Positions 32,845 to 43,119 of a DNA stretch of 64,000 nucleotides are shown here, one piece after another. Both the position numbers and the translations under genes were made by a program. The DNA lies in the NCBI GenBank assembly GCA_016871195.1, contig VFZN01000001.1, forward strand, positions 1 to 64,000, in the 5' to 3' direction. The notes under the pieces were generated by a model. It did no database searches, was not told the DNA's origin, and saw nothing but the letters and a program-made list of their open reading frames with translations. Origin of the DNA: Acidobacteriota bacterium. GTDB taxonomy: Bacteria > Acidobacteriota > Vicinamibacteria > Vicinamibacterales > UBA2999. Numbering within the stretch: position 1 is the stretch's first letter; each line of letters starts with the position of its first letter.

Positions 32845-33896
32845 CCGTCGAGGGGCTGCGCGCCCGGGGGCACCGCACGCTGCTGGTGGCCCCAACCGAT
32901 GGCGAGCTGTACAGGCGTGCGCCCGACACGCCCGATCGCATCGGTCTGAGCGCCTCGTCGGAAATCGACCTCACGGCCGCCTGGCGCCTCTCACGGCTGC
33001 TGGCCGCGCATCGTCCTGACATCGTGCATGCCCACGACTCGCACGGGCTGGCGACCGCCGCTACAGCCCTGTCGTTCGGCGCCGTGGCACCGGCGCCGCA
33101 GCTGGTCGCGGCACGCCGCGTCGACTTCCACCTCAACCGCAATTCTTTCTCACGCTGGAAACATCGGCAGGTGGCGCGATTCATCGCCGCGTCACAGGCC
33201 ATTGCCGACATGCTGTACTCCGACGGCATCGCACGCGACCGTATCAGCGTCGTGCACGACGGCATCGACGTTGAACGCATCGGGCGCATGGCGCCCACCG
33301 ACCTGCATCAGGAGTTCTGGCTGCCGCACGGTGTGCCGGTTCTTGTGAACATCGGAGCCCTCGTCGACCACAAGGGACAGCGTTTTCTGCTTGACGCCCT
33401 TCCCCTAGCCATGAAGCGCATCCCCGACCTGCATCTGATAATTCTTGGCGAGGGTGAACTGCGGCGCCCGCTCGAGCAGCAGGTGCAGCGTCTGCATCTG
33501 GAACGCGCCGTGCGGCTGCCGGGCTTCCGCAACGATGTGCTCGCGCTGGCACGATCGGCCGACCTCTTCGTCATGAGTTCGGTCACCGAGGGCCTGGGGT
33601 CCACGGTGCTCGACGCCATGGCCATGGGACTGGCCGTCGTGGGCACGCGCGCGGGCGGCATTCCCGAGGCCGTCGTCGACGGCGAGACAGGCCTGCTGGT
33701 TCCGGTGGCCGATCCGTCCGCGCTGGCAGAGGCCATCGTGTCGCTGATGACCGACCCCGAACGGCGCGCCCGGTTCGGCGAGGCCGGTCGGCGCCACGTG
33801 GCCCAGCACTTCTCCGTCGACCAACTGGTCGATCGCACCTTCGCGGTCTACCAGGACGTGGTGTCACGCGCCGCGCGCGTGCCCGACCGCGGCTAG
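32781..33896 (+). CDS. Family 4 (group 1) glycosyltransferase
   Basis: The GTG at 32781 is taken because the N-terminal Rossmann domain begins there (VVSLHLDTARTWRGGQQQ). The product has 371 residues of GT-B fold. Motifs include DIVHAHDSHGLATA, NIGALVDHKGQRFLLDAL, and the E-x7-E region SVTEGLGSTVLDAMAMGLAVVGT. Together with the preceding gene it probably adds sugars to LPS core or another surface glycan. The stop overlaps the convergent corA stop by four bases. Confidence 0.88.
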   Translation: MVSLHLDTARTWRGGQQQALLTVEGLRARGHRTLLVAPTDGELYRRAPDTPDRIGLSASSEIDLTAAWRLSRLLAAHRPDIVHAHDSHGLATAATALSFGAVAPAPQLVAARRVDFHLNRNSFSRWKHRQVARFIAASQAIADMLYSDGIARDRISVVHDGIDVERIGRMAPTDLHQEFWLPHGVPVLVNIGALVDHKGQRFLLDALPLAMKRIPDLHLIILGEGELRRPLEQQVQRLHLERAVRLPGFRNDVLALARSADLFVMSSVTEGLGSTVLDAMAMGLAVVGTRAGGIPEAVVDGETGLLVPVADPSALAEAIVSLMTDPERRARFGEAGRRHVAQHFSVDQLVDRTFAVYQDVVSRAARVPDRG

Positions 33897-34858
33897 AGCC
33901 AGCCGGCCTTGCGGAACCGATAGACGAGGTAGGCGTCAATCAGTCCCATCGCCGCAAGCGCCGCGGGATAGCCCCAGCGCCACTGCAGTTCGGGCATCAC
34001 CTCGAAATTCATGCCGTACACGCCGGCAATGAGCGTCGGCACCGCGACCAGCGCGGCATAGGCGGCCAGCCGCTTGGTGACTTCGTTTTCCTGGATGGTG
34101 ATGAGCGACAGGTTGACCGACATCACCGTGGTCGTCATGTCGCGCAGGTTCTCTTCCGACTGCTTGAGGCGCAGCAGATGGTCGAAGACGTCACGGAAGT
34201 AATCGTCGAGCCCCGCGCACACCGGAGGCACACGGCCGCCATGCAGCTTGCCGGTCACCTCGAGCAGCGGACTGATGGCACGGTCCAGCAGCATCAGTTT
34301 GCGCTTCAGCAGATAGAGCGCTTCAATCTGTGCACGCGTGTTCTGGCCGTTGAAGATGAGTTCCTCGATGTCCTCGGCCTCTTCGGTCAGGGCATCGAGC
34401 ACGGGGAAGTAGCGATCGACCACCGCATCCATCAGGGCATACAGCACATACGCTGGCCCATGGCGCAGCAGCTCGGGCTCGAGTTCGCAACGGCGCCGCA
34501 CGTCGGCAAAGCCGGCTTCGGTATCGCGGCGCACCGAGACGATATAGGTCGGGCCCACGAAGATGGCGATTTCGCCGTGGGTGACTTCGTCATGGCTCCG
34601 CTCGACCACATGCAGGACGACAAACAGTGCCTGACCGTACTCCTCGAGCTTGGGACGCTGATGCCCGTGGCGGGCATCCTCGACAGCCAGCTCGGGCAGG
34701 TCGAACTCGTCCTCGAGCGTGCGTAGCTCCTCGTCGTCCGGATCCTTCAGCGCCACCCAGACAAACGAGTTGCTCTGGTCGAGGGTGCTGCGAATCTGGT
34801 GAAGCGGAATGTCGGCGACGCGCTCGCCGTCGCGGTAGGCAACACAATTGACCAGCAT
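33893..34858 (-). CDS. corA: CorA-type Mg2+/Co2+ channel
   Basis: The 321-residue protein has a soluble alpha/beta N-terminal domain, a long stalk helix region at about 170-255, and two C-terminal membrane helices. The GMN signature follows the first helix (IAGVYGMNFEVMP, about residue 280). The short connecting loop MPELQWRWGYP and the basic tail RFRKAGWL are typical. It is the last gene of the pyrimidine-headed cluster, 18 bases after the deacylase-like gene, so it may be cotranscribed. A functional link with pyrimidine synthesis (Mg2+ demand) is speculative. Confidence 0.94.
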   Translation of the reverse strand: MLVNCVAYRDGERVADIPLHQIRSTLDQSNSFVWVALKDPDDEELRTLEDEFDLPELAVEDARHGHQRPKLEEYGQALFVVLHVVERSHDEVTHGEIAIFVGPTYIVSVRRDTEAGFADVRRRCELEPELLRHGPAYVLYALMDAVVDRYFPVLDALTEEAEDIEELIFNGQNTRAQIEALYLLKRKLMLLDRAISPLLEVTGKLHGGRVPPVCAGLDDYFRDVFDHLLRLKQSEENLRDMTTTVMSVNLSLITIQENEVTKRLAAYAALVAVPTLIAGVYGMNFEVMPELQWRWGYPAALAAMGLIDAYLVYRFRKAGWL

Positions 34859-34876
34859 GACCGTCCGCGCCGCTCC

Positions 34877-36847
34877 TTACCGAGGCGCCGTCGACACGCG
34901 AATCGCGTCGCCCGGCAGGGTATACGCCGTGGACACGCCGTCCTCGCCGACCATCGTCAGCCGCGTCGAGGGGGTGCCGGAGTCGGTGACAAGGTCGAGC
35001 GTCAGCGTGAGGGCACCGGCGTATGCCGAACCCGGCGTCGCATAGAACGTGACGCCCGTCCAGCCGCCGGTGGTGTGCAGGGGACCAAAGGCGTCGGCAC
35101 TGACGCGGCGCCCGGTGGCCTGATCCGTCATCTGCAGCCGGCCACGCGCACCGCGGTCGCCGGGGGCCCAGTCGAGACTGATGTCGACCTCGACTGCATC
35201 CGTCGATGCGCGCCCTGCGACGCGGATGCGACCCGTAGTGGGCTGCGGCCGGCTCGGTTCATGGCGTCCGCGGGTCAGCACCCGACCCGTGTGTACGCCG
35301 GTAGGCCGTCCCTCGGTCCACGCGAGGGCGCCGTTGATGACGACGTGCCTGATGCCCTCGGGCATGGCCGCAGGGTCGGCAAAGGTCGCGTGATCGATGA
35401 CCGTCGCCGGGTCGAACACCGTGATGTCCGCCGCCATTCCAGGGGCCAGCCATCCGCGATTGACGAGGCCGATCGTGGCGGCGGGCAGGCCGGTCATGCG
35501 CCTCACCGCTTCTTCCCACGAGAACACTCGCTGTTCCCGCACATACCGGCCCAGCACGCGCGGATACGTACCGTAATAACGGGGATGCGAGACCCGACCA
35601 TCAACGGCTCCGCAATCGCAGGCCACCGATGCCGTTGGCTCCTTGAGGATCGCGACGAGATCAGACTCGATGCCGAATCGCAGAATCGCCCCGCCGTCGC
35701 GCTGCTCAAGCAGCCGTAGCAGGGCCTCGCCCGGTGACAAGGTGCCGAACGATCGCATGGCATCGACGAGTTCTACCTGCTGTCCGGTGGCATACACGCC
35801 TTCGGGCCCGCCAAATCGTGCGCGCATGGCCTCCTCGGCCTCAGCCACGATGCGCCGTCGCTGCACCGGATCTCCAAAGCGGACCAGCATCGCGTCACGG
35901 CCACCCTCGAGCGCCCACCCGGGAATGAGCAACGCGCCGAGGCCTGATTGTCCGGCCAGGTAGGGATACACGTCGGCCGCGGTGTAGGTGCCGCGCACGG
36001 TCGTCTCGCGCATCATGGCGAGCAGTGCCGGGGCCGTCCCCTGTTCACGGCCCTGGGCCTTCATGTGCGTGACGATGGGCATGAGTCCGGCACGCGCGGC
36101 CACCGACAGCGTTTCGGCGACACCCACCTTCGAGCTAAAGCCCGATTCGGGCGTCAGGCGATCGTGATTGGTGAAGAACGTCCGCCAGGGGCGCGCCACG
36201 TCGATGATCTGCGTCACTTCCTCGGCCGTGGCGTAGTAGGCCGGCTTGTAATCGAGGCCCGCCGACACCCCGTACGCGCCGGCCATCAGGCCCTGCTCGA
36301 GCAACGCTCGCATCCGTCCCGTGTCATCGGCCGTGGGCCGACGGTCGGTGCTGCCCATGACCTGCGCCCACACCGCGTTGAATCCGATCGAAGTCGCCAC
36401 GTTCAGCGCCAGCGGCGCGTCGGCGAGCGTCCGATGCTGACTGGCCAGATCGTACGGGCCGCCGCCGTCGGCATTGAGCAGCTCGGTAGTCACGCCCTGG
36501 GCCAGCATGTTCACGCCCGTCCGAAGGCCTGCGACCGTGGCGTGTGAATGGATATTGATGAAGCCGGGCGTCACGTAGAGCCCGCGGGCATCGATGTCGC
36601 GGGTCGCGGTGTGACCCGAGAGATCCCCCACCTGCCTGATGGCACCACGCACGACACCGACGTCGGTGCGCACCCCCGGTGCGCCGGTTCCATCGAACAT
36701 CGTGCCGCCACGGATGATCAGGTCAAACCCGGGTGACGGAGGCGCCTGTGCCAGGCCGCCAGTGAACGCCAGCGCGGCCAGCACCATGCACAGCACACCG
36801 TGCACTCCACGTCGTGAGAAGCGGGACATCATGCGTGCCGCGAGCAT
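34877..36847 (-). CDS. Second N-acyl-D-amino-acid deacylase-like amidohydrolase, extended C-terminus
   Basis: The 656-residue exported protein has a signal peptide (GVHGVLCMVLAALAFTGGLAQ). The start may be the ATG at 36847 or the ATGs fifteen to eighteen bases later. The amidohydrolase core includes DLIIRGGTMFDGTGAPG, HSHA in GFINIHSHAT, QGVTTELLNADGGG, FTNHDRL, VTHMKAQG and ESDLVAILKEP. Compared with the paralogue at 23110 it has about 110 extra residues after GRVLTRGRHE, a beta-rich stretch (RIRVAGRASTDAVEVDISLD). Several ligand positions differ between the two (NAD versus ESG), so substrates probably differ. It lies in a minus-strand operon, 10 bases after the TIGR02757 gene. Confidence 0.82.
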   Translation of the reverse strand: MLAARMMSRFSRRGVHGVLCMVLAALAFTGGLAQAPPSPGFDLIIRGGTMFDGTGAPGVRTDVGVVRGAIRQVGDLSGHTATRDIDARGLYVTPGFINIHSHATVAGLRTGVNMLAQGVTTELLNADGGGPYDLASQHRTLADAPLALNVATSIGFNAVWAQVMGSTDRRPTADDTGRMRALLEQGLMAGAYGVSAGLDYKPAYYATAEEVTQIIDVARPWRTFFTNHDRLTPESGFSSKVGVAETLSVAARAGLMPIVTHMKAQGREQGTAPALLAMMRETTVRGTYTAADVYPYLAGQSGLGALLIPGWALEGGRDAMLVRFGDPVQRRRIVAEAEEAMRARFGGPEGVYATGQQVELVDAMRSFGTLSPGEALLRLLEQRDGGAILRFGIESDLVAILKEPTASVACDCGAVDGRVSHPRYYGTYPRVLGRYVREQRVFSWEEAVRRMTGLPAATIGLVNRGWLAPGMAADITVFDPATVIDHATFADPAAMPEGIRHVVINGALAWTEGRPTGVHTGRVLTRGRHEPSRPQPTTGRIRVAGRASTDAVEVDISLDWAPGDRGARGRLQMTDQATGRRVSADAFGPLHTTGGWTGVTFYATPGSAYAGALTLTLDLVTDSGTPSTRLTMVGEDGVSTAYTLPGDAIRVSTAPR

Positions 36848-36857
36848 ACACCGGCCG

Positions 36858-37766
36858 CTAGGCCGTTCGGCGGCGCCGGGGCATGACCGGATGGCACGCC
36901 CCGCGCAGCGGACAGTGTTCGTCGCGCCGGGCCGTGCCGAGGCCGCACGCGTCCATCATGCCTAGATGGCACAGGGCAAAGTCATACCGCACGGGGTCAT
37001 CGGCATCAAGCTGCCGTAGCACAGTCGTGATCTCTGCGGCCATGCGCCAGCCTGGTGTCACGCGGCGCGTCAACCTGAGACAGCGGCCCACCCTGATGAC
37101 GTGCGTATCGAGGGGAATGACGAGCTGCGACGGTCGCACGTGCGTCCAGTGCCCGACGTCGACACGGTCAGCACGCACCATCCACCTGAGAAACAGGTTG
37201 AGGCGCTTGCATGCCCCACCGGTCGACGGCCGCGAAAAGAAATAGGCCACCCCTGGCCGTGCCGGCACGCGACCGTAGGCCGCCGTCAGATCAAGCGCGA
37301 GCGCCCGGCGCGAAAACGACTCGAGAGCCTCAGCCACCGTCACGGCCTCTGCAGGGTGGCCCCCGGCAAAGAAGCCTTCAATCGAACCCGCCCGCGCAAT
37401 CATCTGCCGCAGCACCCACAGCAGGGCGACGAGGTCGACGCCACGAATCCACCGATGACCCAGCGAGGCCAGAGCCCGGCCATCCCTGACGGGTTCGAAC
37501 TCCTGCACAAACCTGGCGGGCCGCGGACCCATGACCTCGAGCAGCGACTCGAGTGACTGCAGGATGCTCTGCACGCGACCGAAGGCCAGCGCAGCCGCGC
37601 AGAAGGCCACGACCTCGCGGTCGGCGGCCTCGGGATAGCGGCGCACGACCCAGATCGGATCAGACACTACATGTTCGACGTCGTACGCGGCATAGAGGGC
37701 GTCGAGACGCGGCTTGAGCTGCAGCAGCGCCTCGCGCCCGGGGCCGCGACCTACAGAACGGGCCAC
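36858..37766 (-). CDS. TIGR02757-family protein (HhH-GPD/Fe-S relative)
   Basis: The 302-residue protein starts at a GTG and overlaps the upstream peptidase gene by 16 bases. Conserved family phrases are VSDPIWVVRRYPEAADREVVAF, AYGRVPARPGVAYFFSRPS, KRLNLFLRWMVR and PLDTHVIRVGRCLRLT. These lie in a helical core related to endonuclease III-type HhH proteins. The end has cysteines, FALCHLGMMDACGLG then HCPLRGACHP, arranged like the Fe-S loop of DNA glycosylases. The biochemical role is not established to my knowledge. A DNA-repair role is inferred from fold. Confidence 0.82.
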   Translation of the reverse strand: MARSVGRGPGREALLQLKPRLDALYAAYDVEHVVSDPIWVVRRYPEAADREVVAFCAAALAFGRVQSILQSLESLLEVMGPRPARFVQEFEPVRDGRALASLGHRWIRGVDLVALLWVLRQMIARAGSIEGFFAGGHPAEAVTVAEALESFSRRALALDLTAAYGRVPARPGVAYFFSRPSTGGACKRLNLFLRWMVRADRVDVGHWTHVRPSQLVIPLDTHVIRVGRCLRLTRRVTPGWRMAAEITTVLRQLDADDPVRYDFALCHLGMMDACGLGTARRDEHCPLRGACHPVMPRRRRTA

Positions 37767-38764
37767 CCGGCGTCCAGCGCGCGGAGCGCATCCAGAATGG
37801 TCGCCGCGACCTTCGCGAAAACCTCGCCATTGACGCGGTCTGGCGTATCGGTGGGCCGGTGATAGTCGGCGTGATCTTCCACACCGAAATACACGAAGGG
37901 CAGACCTGCCGTGTGAAACACCCCGTGGTCAGACTGCTGCGTCCAGTCGTCACGACCGGTGGCCGGGTCGTCGTGCCCGAAGCGAAGCGTGATCGGCGCA
38001 CGGGTGGCCACAGGCTGCAGCAGCGTCTTCAGCAACGGGGTGTAGCGTGTGCCCGCCGCATACAGCTCGCCATTGTCGGCACGAGCCACCATGTCGAGGT
38101 TCACGTTGAGCGCGAGACGTTCGCGAGGCACCGGCAGCGCATCGACAAACGCCCGCGCCCCCTGAAGGCCGTTTTCCTCGGCATCGAAAGCGGCCACGAT
38201 GATCGTGCGCGCAAACGGGGCCGTGCGACACACCTCGGCGATGGCCAGCAGCACCGCCACACCCGACGCGTTGTCATCGGCCCCGGGGTGCAGCTGCCCG
38301 GCCCGTGTACCCAGGTGGTCGAAATGAGCCGACAGCACGATCGCTGGCAGGTCGGGCCGGCGTCCCTCACAGCGCCCGATGAGGTTCGTGCCGGCCACCG
38401 GCATCGCCGTCGCGCCACCGCGCGCCCGCGGCGTAAAGGTGAACGTCTGCTCGAAGCGATCGCCAATTCCTGGCTGCAGCTGCGCGGCGACGAACCGCTC
38501 GCGCACATATGCCCTCGCGCGGGCATTGCCCTCGGTGCCTGCTGCGCGTCCGCCAAACTCCTCGGATGCCAGCCGCCTGACGGTCGCCATCAGGGCCTCG
38601 ACACGCATCGGCTCGAGCACGGATGCAGCGGCCACCACCGGCCGGCCGCCGGCGGCCGCCGCCGATGCGGGCGACGGAACCTGTGCCGCCAGCACCATCG
38701 GCAGCGCGGCTACGGCCAGTGCCGCTAACGCGCTCGTGCGTGTCACCACCCGGCTGAGCACCAT
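37751..38764 (-). CDS. M28-family zinc aminopeptidase, exported
   Basis: The 337-residue protein has a signal peptide (TSALAALAVAALPMVLAAQ). The M28 di-zinc site is complete: LSAHFDHLG, HPGADDNASGVAVLL (bridging Asp and general-base region), AAFDAEENGLQGA (catalytic Glu), NVNLDMVAR, and the final His in EDHADYHRPTD. Such enzymes release N-terminal residues from peptides in the periplasm. It sits between the pyrimidine genes and a D-aminoacylase-like gene, so peptide scavenging may be coordinated with nucleotide synthesis; that is inference. The ATG lies 12 bases after the PRTase stop. Confidence 0.9.
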   Translation of the reverse strand: MVLSRVVTRTSALAALAVAALPMVLAAQVPSPASAAAAGGRPVVAAASVLEPMRVEALMATVRRLASEEFGGRAAGTEGNARARAYVRERFVAAQLQPGIGDRFEQTFTFTPRARGGATAMPVAGTNLIGRCEGRRPDLPAIVLSAHFDHLGTRAGQLHPGADDNASGVAVLLAIAEVCRTAPFARTIIVAAFDAEENGLQGARAFVDALPVPRERLALNVNLDMVARADNGELYAAGTRYTPLLKTLLQPVATRAPITLRFGHDDPATGRDDWTQQSDHGVFHTAGLPFVYFGVEDHADYHRPTDTPDRVNGEVFAKVAATILDALRALDAGWPVL

Positions 38765-38776
38765 GGGGGCATGCCC

Positions 38777-39394
38777 TCAGAACTGCGTAATCGGAATGCC
38801 CGACGCACACATCGGGCATTCGCGGGCCGCCACGTTCGGCGGGGCTGTGTATTCGATGAGCGAGACGCGAGGCTCTGGCAGTGCCACCTGCGACTCACAC
38901 CGGTCGATGATGTGCAGAATCGCCAGCGCGGTGCCGCCGGCCTGCCGCACCAGCTCGACACACCGCGCCATCGTCTGACCGGTATTGAGCACATCATCTG
39001 CCAGCACGACGCGGCGTCCGCGGATGAGTGACGCATAGAAGGGACTCAGCTGCAGTGTCCCCTCGTGCGTGCTGAATGGTGCAAACTCACAGCGTGCCCG
39101 CGCCATCGGACGCCGGCCATCGAGCAGCCCGGCGATCGTGTGCGCCAGCAGTGCGCCTCCCGTAGACGGCCCGGCGACCACGTCGGCCTGTTCCAGCATG
39201 TCCCACGGCGTCACATCCATCAGGTCCTGCGCCACACGCCAGATGACCGACGGTGACCGGAACAGCTGATGTGGATTGAGGTAGAGCGGTCCGTGGAAGC
39301 CGTTGCCGTAGTCGAAGTGTCCCTGCAGCACGACCTGATGCGTGCGGAGGTCATCGGCCGCACGCCGCCGGATCTCTGCCTGGCGCGCGTCCAT
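38777..39394 (-). CDS. Phosphoribosyltransferase, PyrE-like, in the pyrimidine operon
   Basis: The ATG at 39394 shares a base with the pyrC stop; the frame continues upstream only as a shadow of pyrC. The 205-residue product has the substrate segment VVLQGHFDYGNGFHGPLYLN and the PRPP loop VVLADDVLNTGQTMARCVE. It ends with CPMCASGIPITQF, parallel to the CPLC tail of the pyrE at 29676. GPSTGGALLAHTIAG replaces the usual GxxxGG orotate-site loop. It is either a second OPRTase or a paralogue with another base specificity. The operon position (after pyrR, B, C) argues for orotate. Confidence 0.75.
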   Translation of the reverse strand: MDARQAEIRRRAADDLRTHQVVLQGHFDYGNGFHGPLYLNPHQLFRSPSVIWRVAQDLMDVTPWDMLEQADVVAGPSTGGALLAHTIAGLLDGRRPMARARCEFAPFSTHEGTLQLSPFYASLIRGRRVVLADDVLNTGQTMARCVELVRQAGGTALAILHIIDRCESQVALPEPRVSLIEYTAPPNVAARECPMCASGIPITQF

Positions 39395-40719
39395 CAGCGC
39401 GCCTCCGCAGGCCATCCGGCCGCCTGATTGCCGAACACCACCCGGCCTCCGACGATCGTGGCGGCCACACCGCCGGTAAAGGTCCACCCATGGTACGGCG
39501 TGTTCTTCGACTTGCTCTTGAGCGCAGCCCGGTCGATAGTCACCCGCAGGTCGGGGTCGAGGATGGTGATGTCGGCCACGGCGCCCGGCACCAGTGACCC
39601 GCCCTGCACGTTGAGGATGCGGGCGGGATTGACTGACATCATCTCGACGAGCCGAGGCAATCCGATAACGCCGGCGCCGACGAGACGGTCGAGGCAGATG
39701 GGTACGGCCGTCTCGAGGCCCACAATGCCGAACGGTGCCTTGTCGAACTCGACATTTTTTTCGTCGGCATGGTGCGGCGCATGGTCTGTGGCGATGACAT
39801 CGACGCTGCCATCTGCGATGCCCGCGAGCATCGCGTCCCGGTCGCGCGCCTCGCGCAGTGGCGGATTCATCTTGGTGTCGGTGTCGTAGGGCACCGGCGC
39901 CGCCAGCAGGTCGTCGGTCAGCGTGAAGTGATGCGGACACACCTCGGCCGTCACCCTCACGCCCCGGCTCTTCCCCTGCCTCACCGCCTCAAGCGTCGTC
40001 CACGCGCTCATGTGCGCGATGTGCACATGACCTCCGGTCATCTCGGCCAGCAGGATGTCGCGTCCCGCGGTGATTGCTTCAGCCGCACCGGGAATGCCCT
40101 TCAGCCCCAGCGAGGCCGCCACGGGTCCCTCATGCGCACAGCCTTCGCCCTTGAGTGACTGGTCTTCACAATGCTCGATGACCGGCATGCCGAACATCCG
40201 CGTGTATTCGAGAGCGCGCCGCGCCAGCAGCGCCGTCGAAATCGGCAGGCCATCGTCTGTGACCGCTACGCAGCCGGCGGTGTGCAGTTCGGCAATGTCC
40301 GCCAGCTCCTCGCCCTTCTGCCCGCGCGATACGGCGCCGATCGGATAGACCCGCGCCAGGTTGGCTTCGCGGGCCTTCTGCAGGATGAGCTGCGTGACGC
40401 CGGCGCTGTCGTTCACCGGCCGCGTGTTCGGCATGCAGGCCACGGCCGTAAAGCCACCGGTAACGGCCGACAGCACGCCAGTCGCCACCGTTTCCTTGTG
40501 CTCCTGTCCGGGTTCGCGCAGGTGCACATGCATGTCGATGAAGCCCGGGCAAATCACCAGGCGCGGCGCGAGCCGCACCACCGAGCCATCAGCCGCGAGC
40601 GCCTCGGGCAGATCGCGCCCGACCTGCACAATGCGGTCGCCGTCGATCAGCACATCGAACTGCCCGTCTACGCCATTGGCCGGGTCAACGACCCGGGCTC
40701 CCTTAAGCAACCATTTCAT
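39394..40719 (-). CDS. pyrC: Dihydroorotase
   Basis: I choose the ATG at 40719 ([16 protein letters not shown]), where the conserved beta-sandwich starts. The 441-residue enzyme cyclises carbamoyl-aspartate. Zinc motifs are [14 protein letters not shown], the DHAPHH segment late in the barrel ([14 protein letters not shown]), and ligand histidines in VIEHCEDQ and HIAHMSA. PSPNAR-type residues of the TIM barrel are replaced by MPNTRPVND, normal for type I dihydroorotases. It overlaps pyrB by 17 bases. Confidence 0.96.
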   Translation of the reverse strand: MKWLLKGARVVDPANGVDGQFDVLIDGDRIVQVGRDLPEALAADGSVVRLAPRLVICPGFIDMHVHLREPGQEHKETVATGVLSAVTGGFTAVACMPNTRPVNDSAGVTQLILQKAREANLARVYPIGAVSRGQKGEELADIAELHTAGCVAVTDDGLPISTALLARRALEYTRMFGMPVIEHCEDQSLKGEGCAHEGPVAASLGLKGIPGAAEAITAGRDILLAEMTGGHVHIAHMSAWTTLEAVRQGKSRGVRVTAEVCPHHFTLTDDLLAAPVPYDTDTKMNPPLREARDRDAMLAGIADGSVDVIATDHAPHHADEKNVEFDKAPFGIVGLETAVPICLDRLVGAGVIGLPRLVEMMSVNPARILNVQGGSLVPGAVADITILDPDLRVTIDRAALKSKSKNTPYHGWTFTGGVAATIVGGRVVFGNQAAGWPAEAR

Positions 40720-41662
40720 GTTCAACTCCACCTGCCAGAAGAAACAGCACAGCCATGCGCACGGCGATGCCGTTGGCCACCTGCTCGAGAATGACCGATT
40801 GCGGTCCATCGGCGACGTCAGAGGCAATCTCAACGCCGCGGTTGATCGGACCGGGATGCATCACCAGACAATCGGGCCGGGCGAGGGCCAGCCGCTCTTC
40901 GGTCAGCCCGAACAGGAGAAAGTACTCGCGCAGCGAGGGAAAGAAGTGCCCCTGCATCCGCTCGAGCTGGATGCGCAGCATCATCACGGCATCGGCATCA
41001 GCCACGGCCTCCTCAACGCGCGTCGTCACGTGCACGCCCAGGTGTTCGAGTCCGGCCGGAATGAGGGTGGCGGGCCCGCACACCCACACCTCGGCGCCGA
41101 GGCGTGTCAGCAGCAGCACATTCGACCGCAATACGCGACTGTGCAGCAGGTCGCCGATGATGGCCACTTTCAATCCGGCGAGGCGCCCCTTCTTTTCACG
41201 AATCGTAAAGGCATCAAGCAGGGCCTGGGTCGGATGCTCGTGCATGCCGTCGCCGGCATTGATGATGCGGGCCCGGCACACGCGCGACAGCAGATGGGCC
41301 GCGCCGGACGAGGCATGCCGCAGCACGATCATGCTGGGCGACATGGCTTCGATGTTGTGCACGGTATCGATCAGCGTCTCGCCCTTGACGACACTCGAGG
41401 TGCTGACGGCGATGCTGAGGGTGTCGGCGCTGAGGCGCTTTTCGGCCACCTCGAATGATGTCCGCGTGCGCGTGCTGGGCTCGAAAAACAGGTTGGCCAC
41501 CGTCTGCCCGCGCAGCGTCGGCACTTTCTTGATGGCGCGCTGCCCCACTTCCTTCATGGCGACAGCCGTGTCGAGGATGAGCAGAATTTCGGCCGGCGTC
41601 AGCTCGGCGATGCCGAGCAGGTGTCGCTGACTGAGGGCGGTTGCCGGAACCACGGTCTCCAT
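40703..41662 (-). CDS. pyrB: Aspartate carbamoyltransferase, catalytic chain
   Basis: The 319-residue enzyme has the carbamoyl-phosphate motif [19 protein letters not shown], the [11 protein letters not shown] loop, [14 protein letters not shown], and [11 protein letters not shown] at the aspartate site. No pyrI regulatory chain is present, so control is probably through PyrR. It starts five bases after pyrR and overlaps pyrC, as in PyrR-governed operons. Confidence 0.97.
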   Translation of the reverse strand: METVVPATALSQRHLLGIAELTPAEILLILDTAVAMKEVGQRAIKKVPTLRGQTVANLFFEPSTRTRTSFEVAEKRLSADTLSIAVSTSSVVKGETLIDTVHNIEAMSPSMIVLRHASSGAAHLLSRVCRARIINAGDGMHEHPTQALLDAFTIREKKGRLAGLKVAIIGDLLHSRVLRSNVLLLTRLGAEVWVCGPATLIPAGLEHLGVHVTTRVEEAVADADAVMMLRIQLERMQGHFFPSLREYFLLFGLTEERLALARPDCLVMHPGPINRGVEIASDVADGPQSVILEQVANGIAVRMAVLFLLAGGVEHEMVA

Positions 41663-41667
41663 ACGCG

Positions 41668-42309
<642 letters not shown>

Positions 42310-42330
42310 ACCGCTGTCAGGCGCGCCAGC

Positions 42331-43119
42331 TCAACCGCGCAGCTGCCACGCATCTCCCTCCACAGACACCCGCCCATCGTCGGCCAGCTTGCGCAGATGC
42401 GCCAGCACGCCCTCACGCGCCAGCGGCACCAGCGCCGGTTCCAGCGACACATAGATGCGGCTGGCAATCGACTCGACCGTGTCGCGCCCCTCCGCCAGGG
42501 CGGCGAGCACCTGGTCTTCACGCTGCTGACGATGGTCGAGATACCGGTCGATCAATCCCACCGCGTCGTGAATGACGGCCCCGTGGGCGGGCAACACCAC
42601 GCGTGGGGCCAGCGCCCTGATGCGACGCAGCGACGCCAGATACGCCGACAGGTCACCCCCATGCCGGGCCGGAATGGTGACGGTCGTCCCCGCCAGCAGC
42701 AGATCGGCGCCAAACAGCGTCCGAGTATCCGCATGCCAGAGCACGAGATGGTCGGGCGCGTGCCCCGGCGTATGCAGCACCTGCAGCGGGCCCTGCTCGG
42801 TCTCGAAAACTGTACCGTCGCCGATGGCGTGCCACGGCACCGCGGCCAGGTCCCGTTCCGGCCAGGGGATCTTGCAGAACGACGCGGCCGGCCATCGGTC
42901 GCACAGGATGGGCGCACCCGAGGCATGGTCGCTGTGCGCGTGCGTCACGACCACCGTGGAGGCTCCCTGCGGCAGTACATCATCAAGGGCGTCGAGATGG
43001 TCGGGGTGACCGACGCCGGCATCGATCAGCAACGGACGGGCGCCTGGCACCACGTAGGTCCAGTTGCCGGCTCCTGTGATGGGACCGGGATTATGCGCGT
43101 GCAGGGTGCAAACTCTCAA
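42331..43119 (-). CDS. MBL-fold hydrolase, LACTB2/endoribonuclease-like
   Basis: I choose a TTG at 43119 whose TTGA overlaps the upstream stop, with GAAGG eight bases before. The 262-residue product begins LRVCTLHAHNPGPITGAGNW, the LACTB2-type opening. The metal motif is THAHSDHASG, followed by HTPGHAPDHLVLW, a DxLL ligand Asp in FGADLLLAG, and LPAHG. A C-terminal winged-helix-like part (LVPLAREGVLAHLRKLADDG) completes the LACTB2 architecture. Human LACTB2 is an endoribonuclease; other relatives hydrolyse thioesters. The substrate here is unknown. Confidence 0.8.
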   Translation of the reverse strand: MRVCTLHAHNPGPITGAGNWTYVVPGARPLLIDAGVGHPDHLDALDDVLPQGASTVVVTHAHSDHASGAPILCDRWPAASFCKIPWPERDLAAVPWHAIGDGTVFETEQGPLQVLHTPGHAPDHLVLWHADTRTLFGADLLLAGTTVTIPARHGGDLSAYLASLRRIRALAPRVVLPAHGAVIHDAVGLIDRYLDHRQQREDQVLAALAEGRDTVESIASRIYVSLEPALVPLAREGVLAHLRKLADDGRVSVEGDAWQLRG

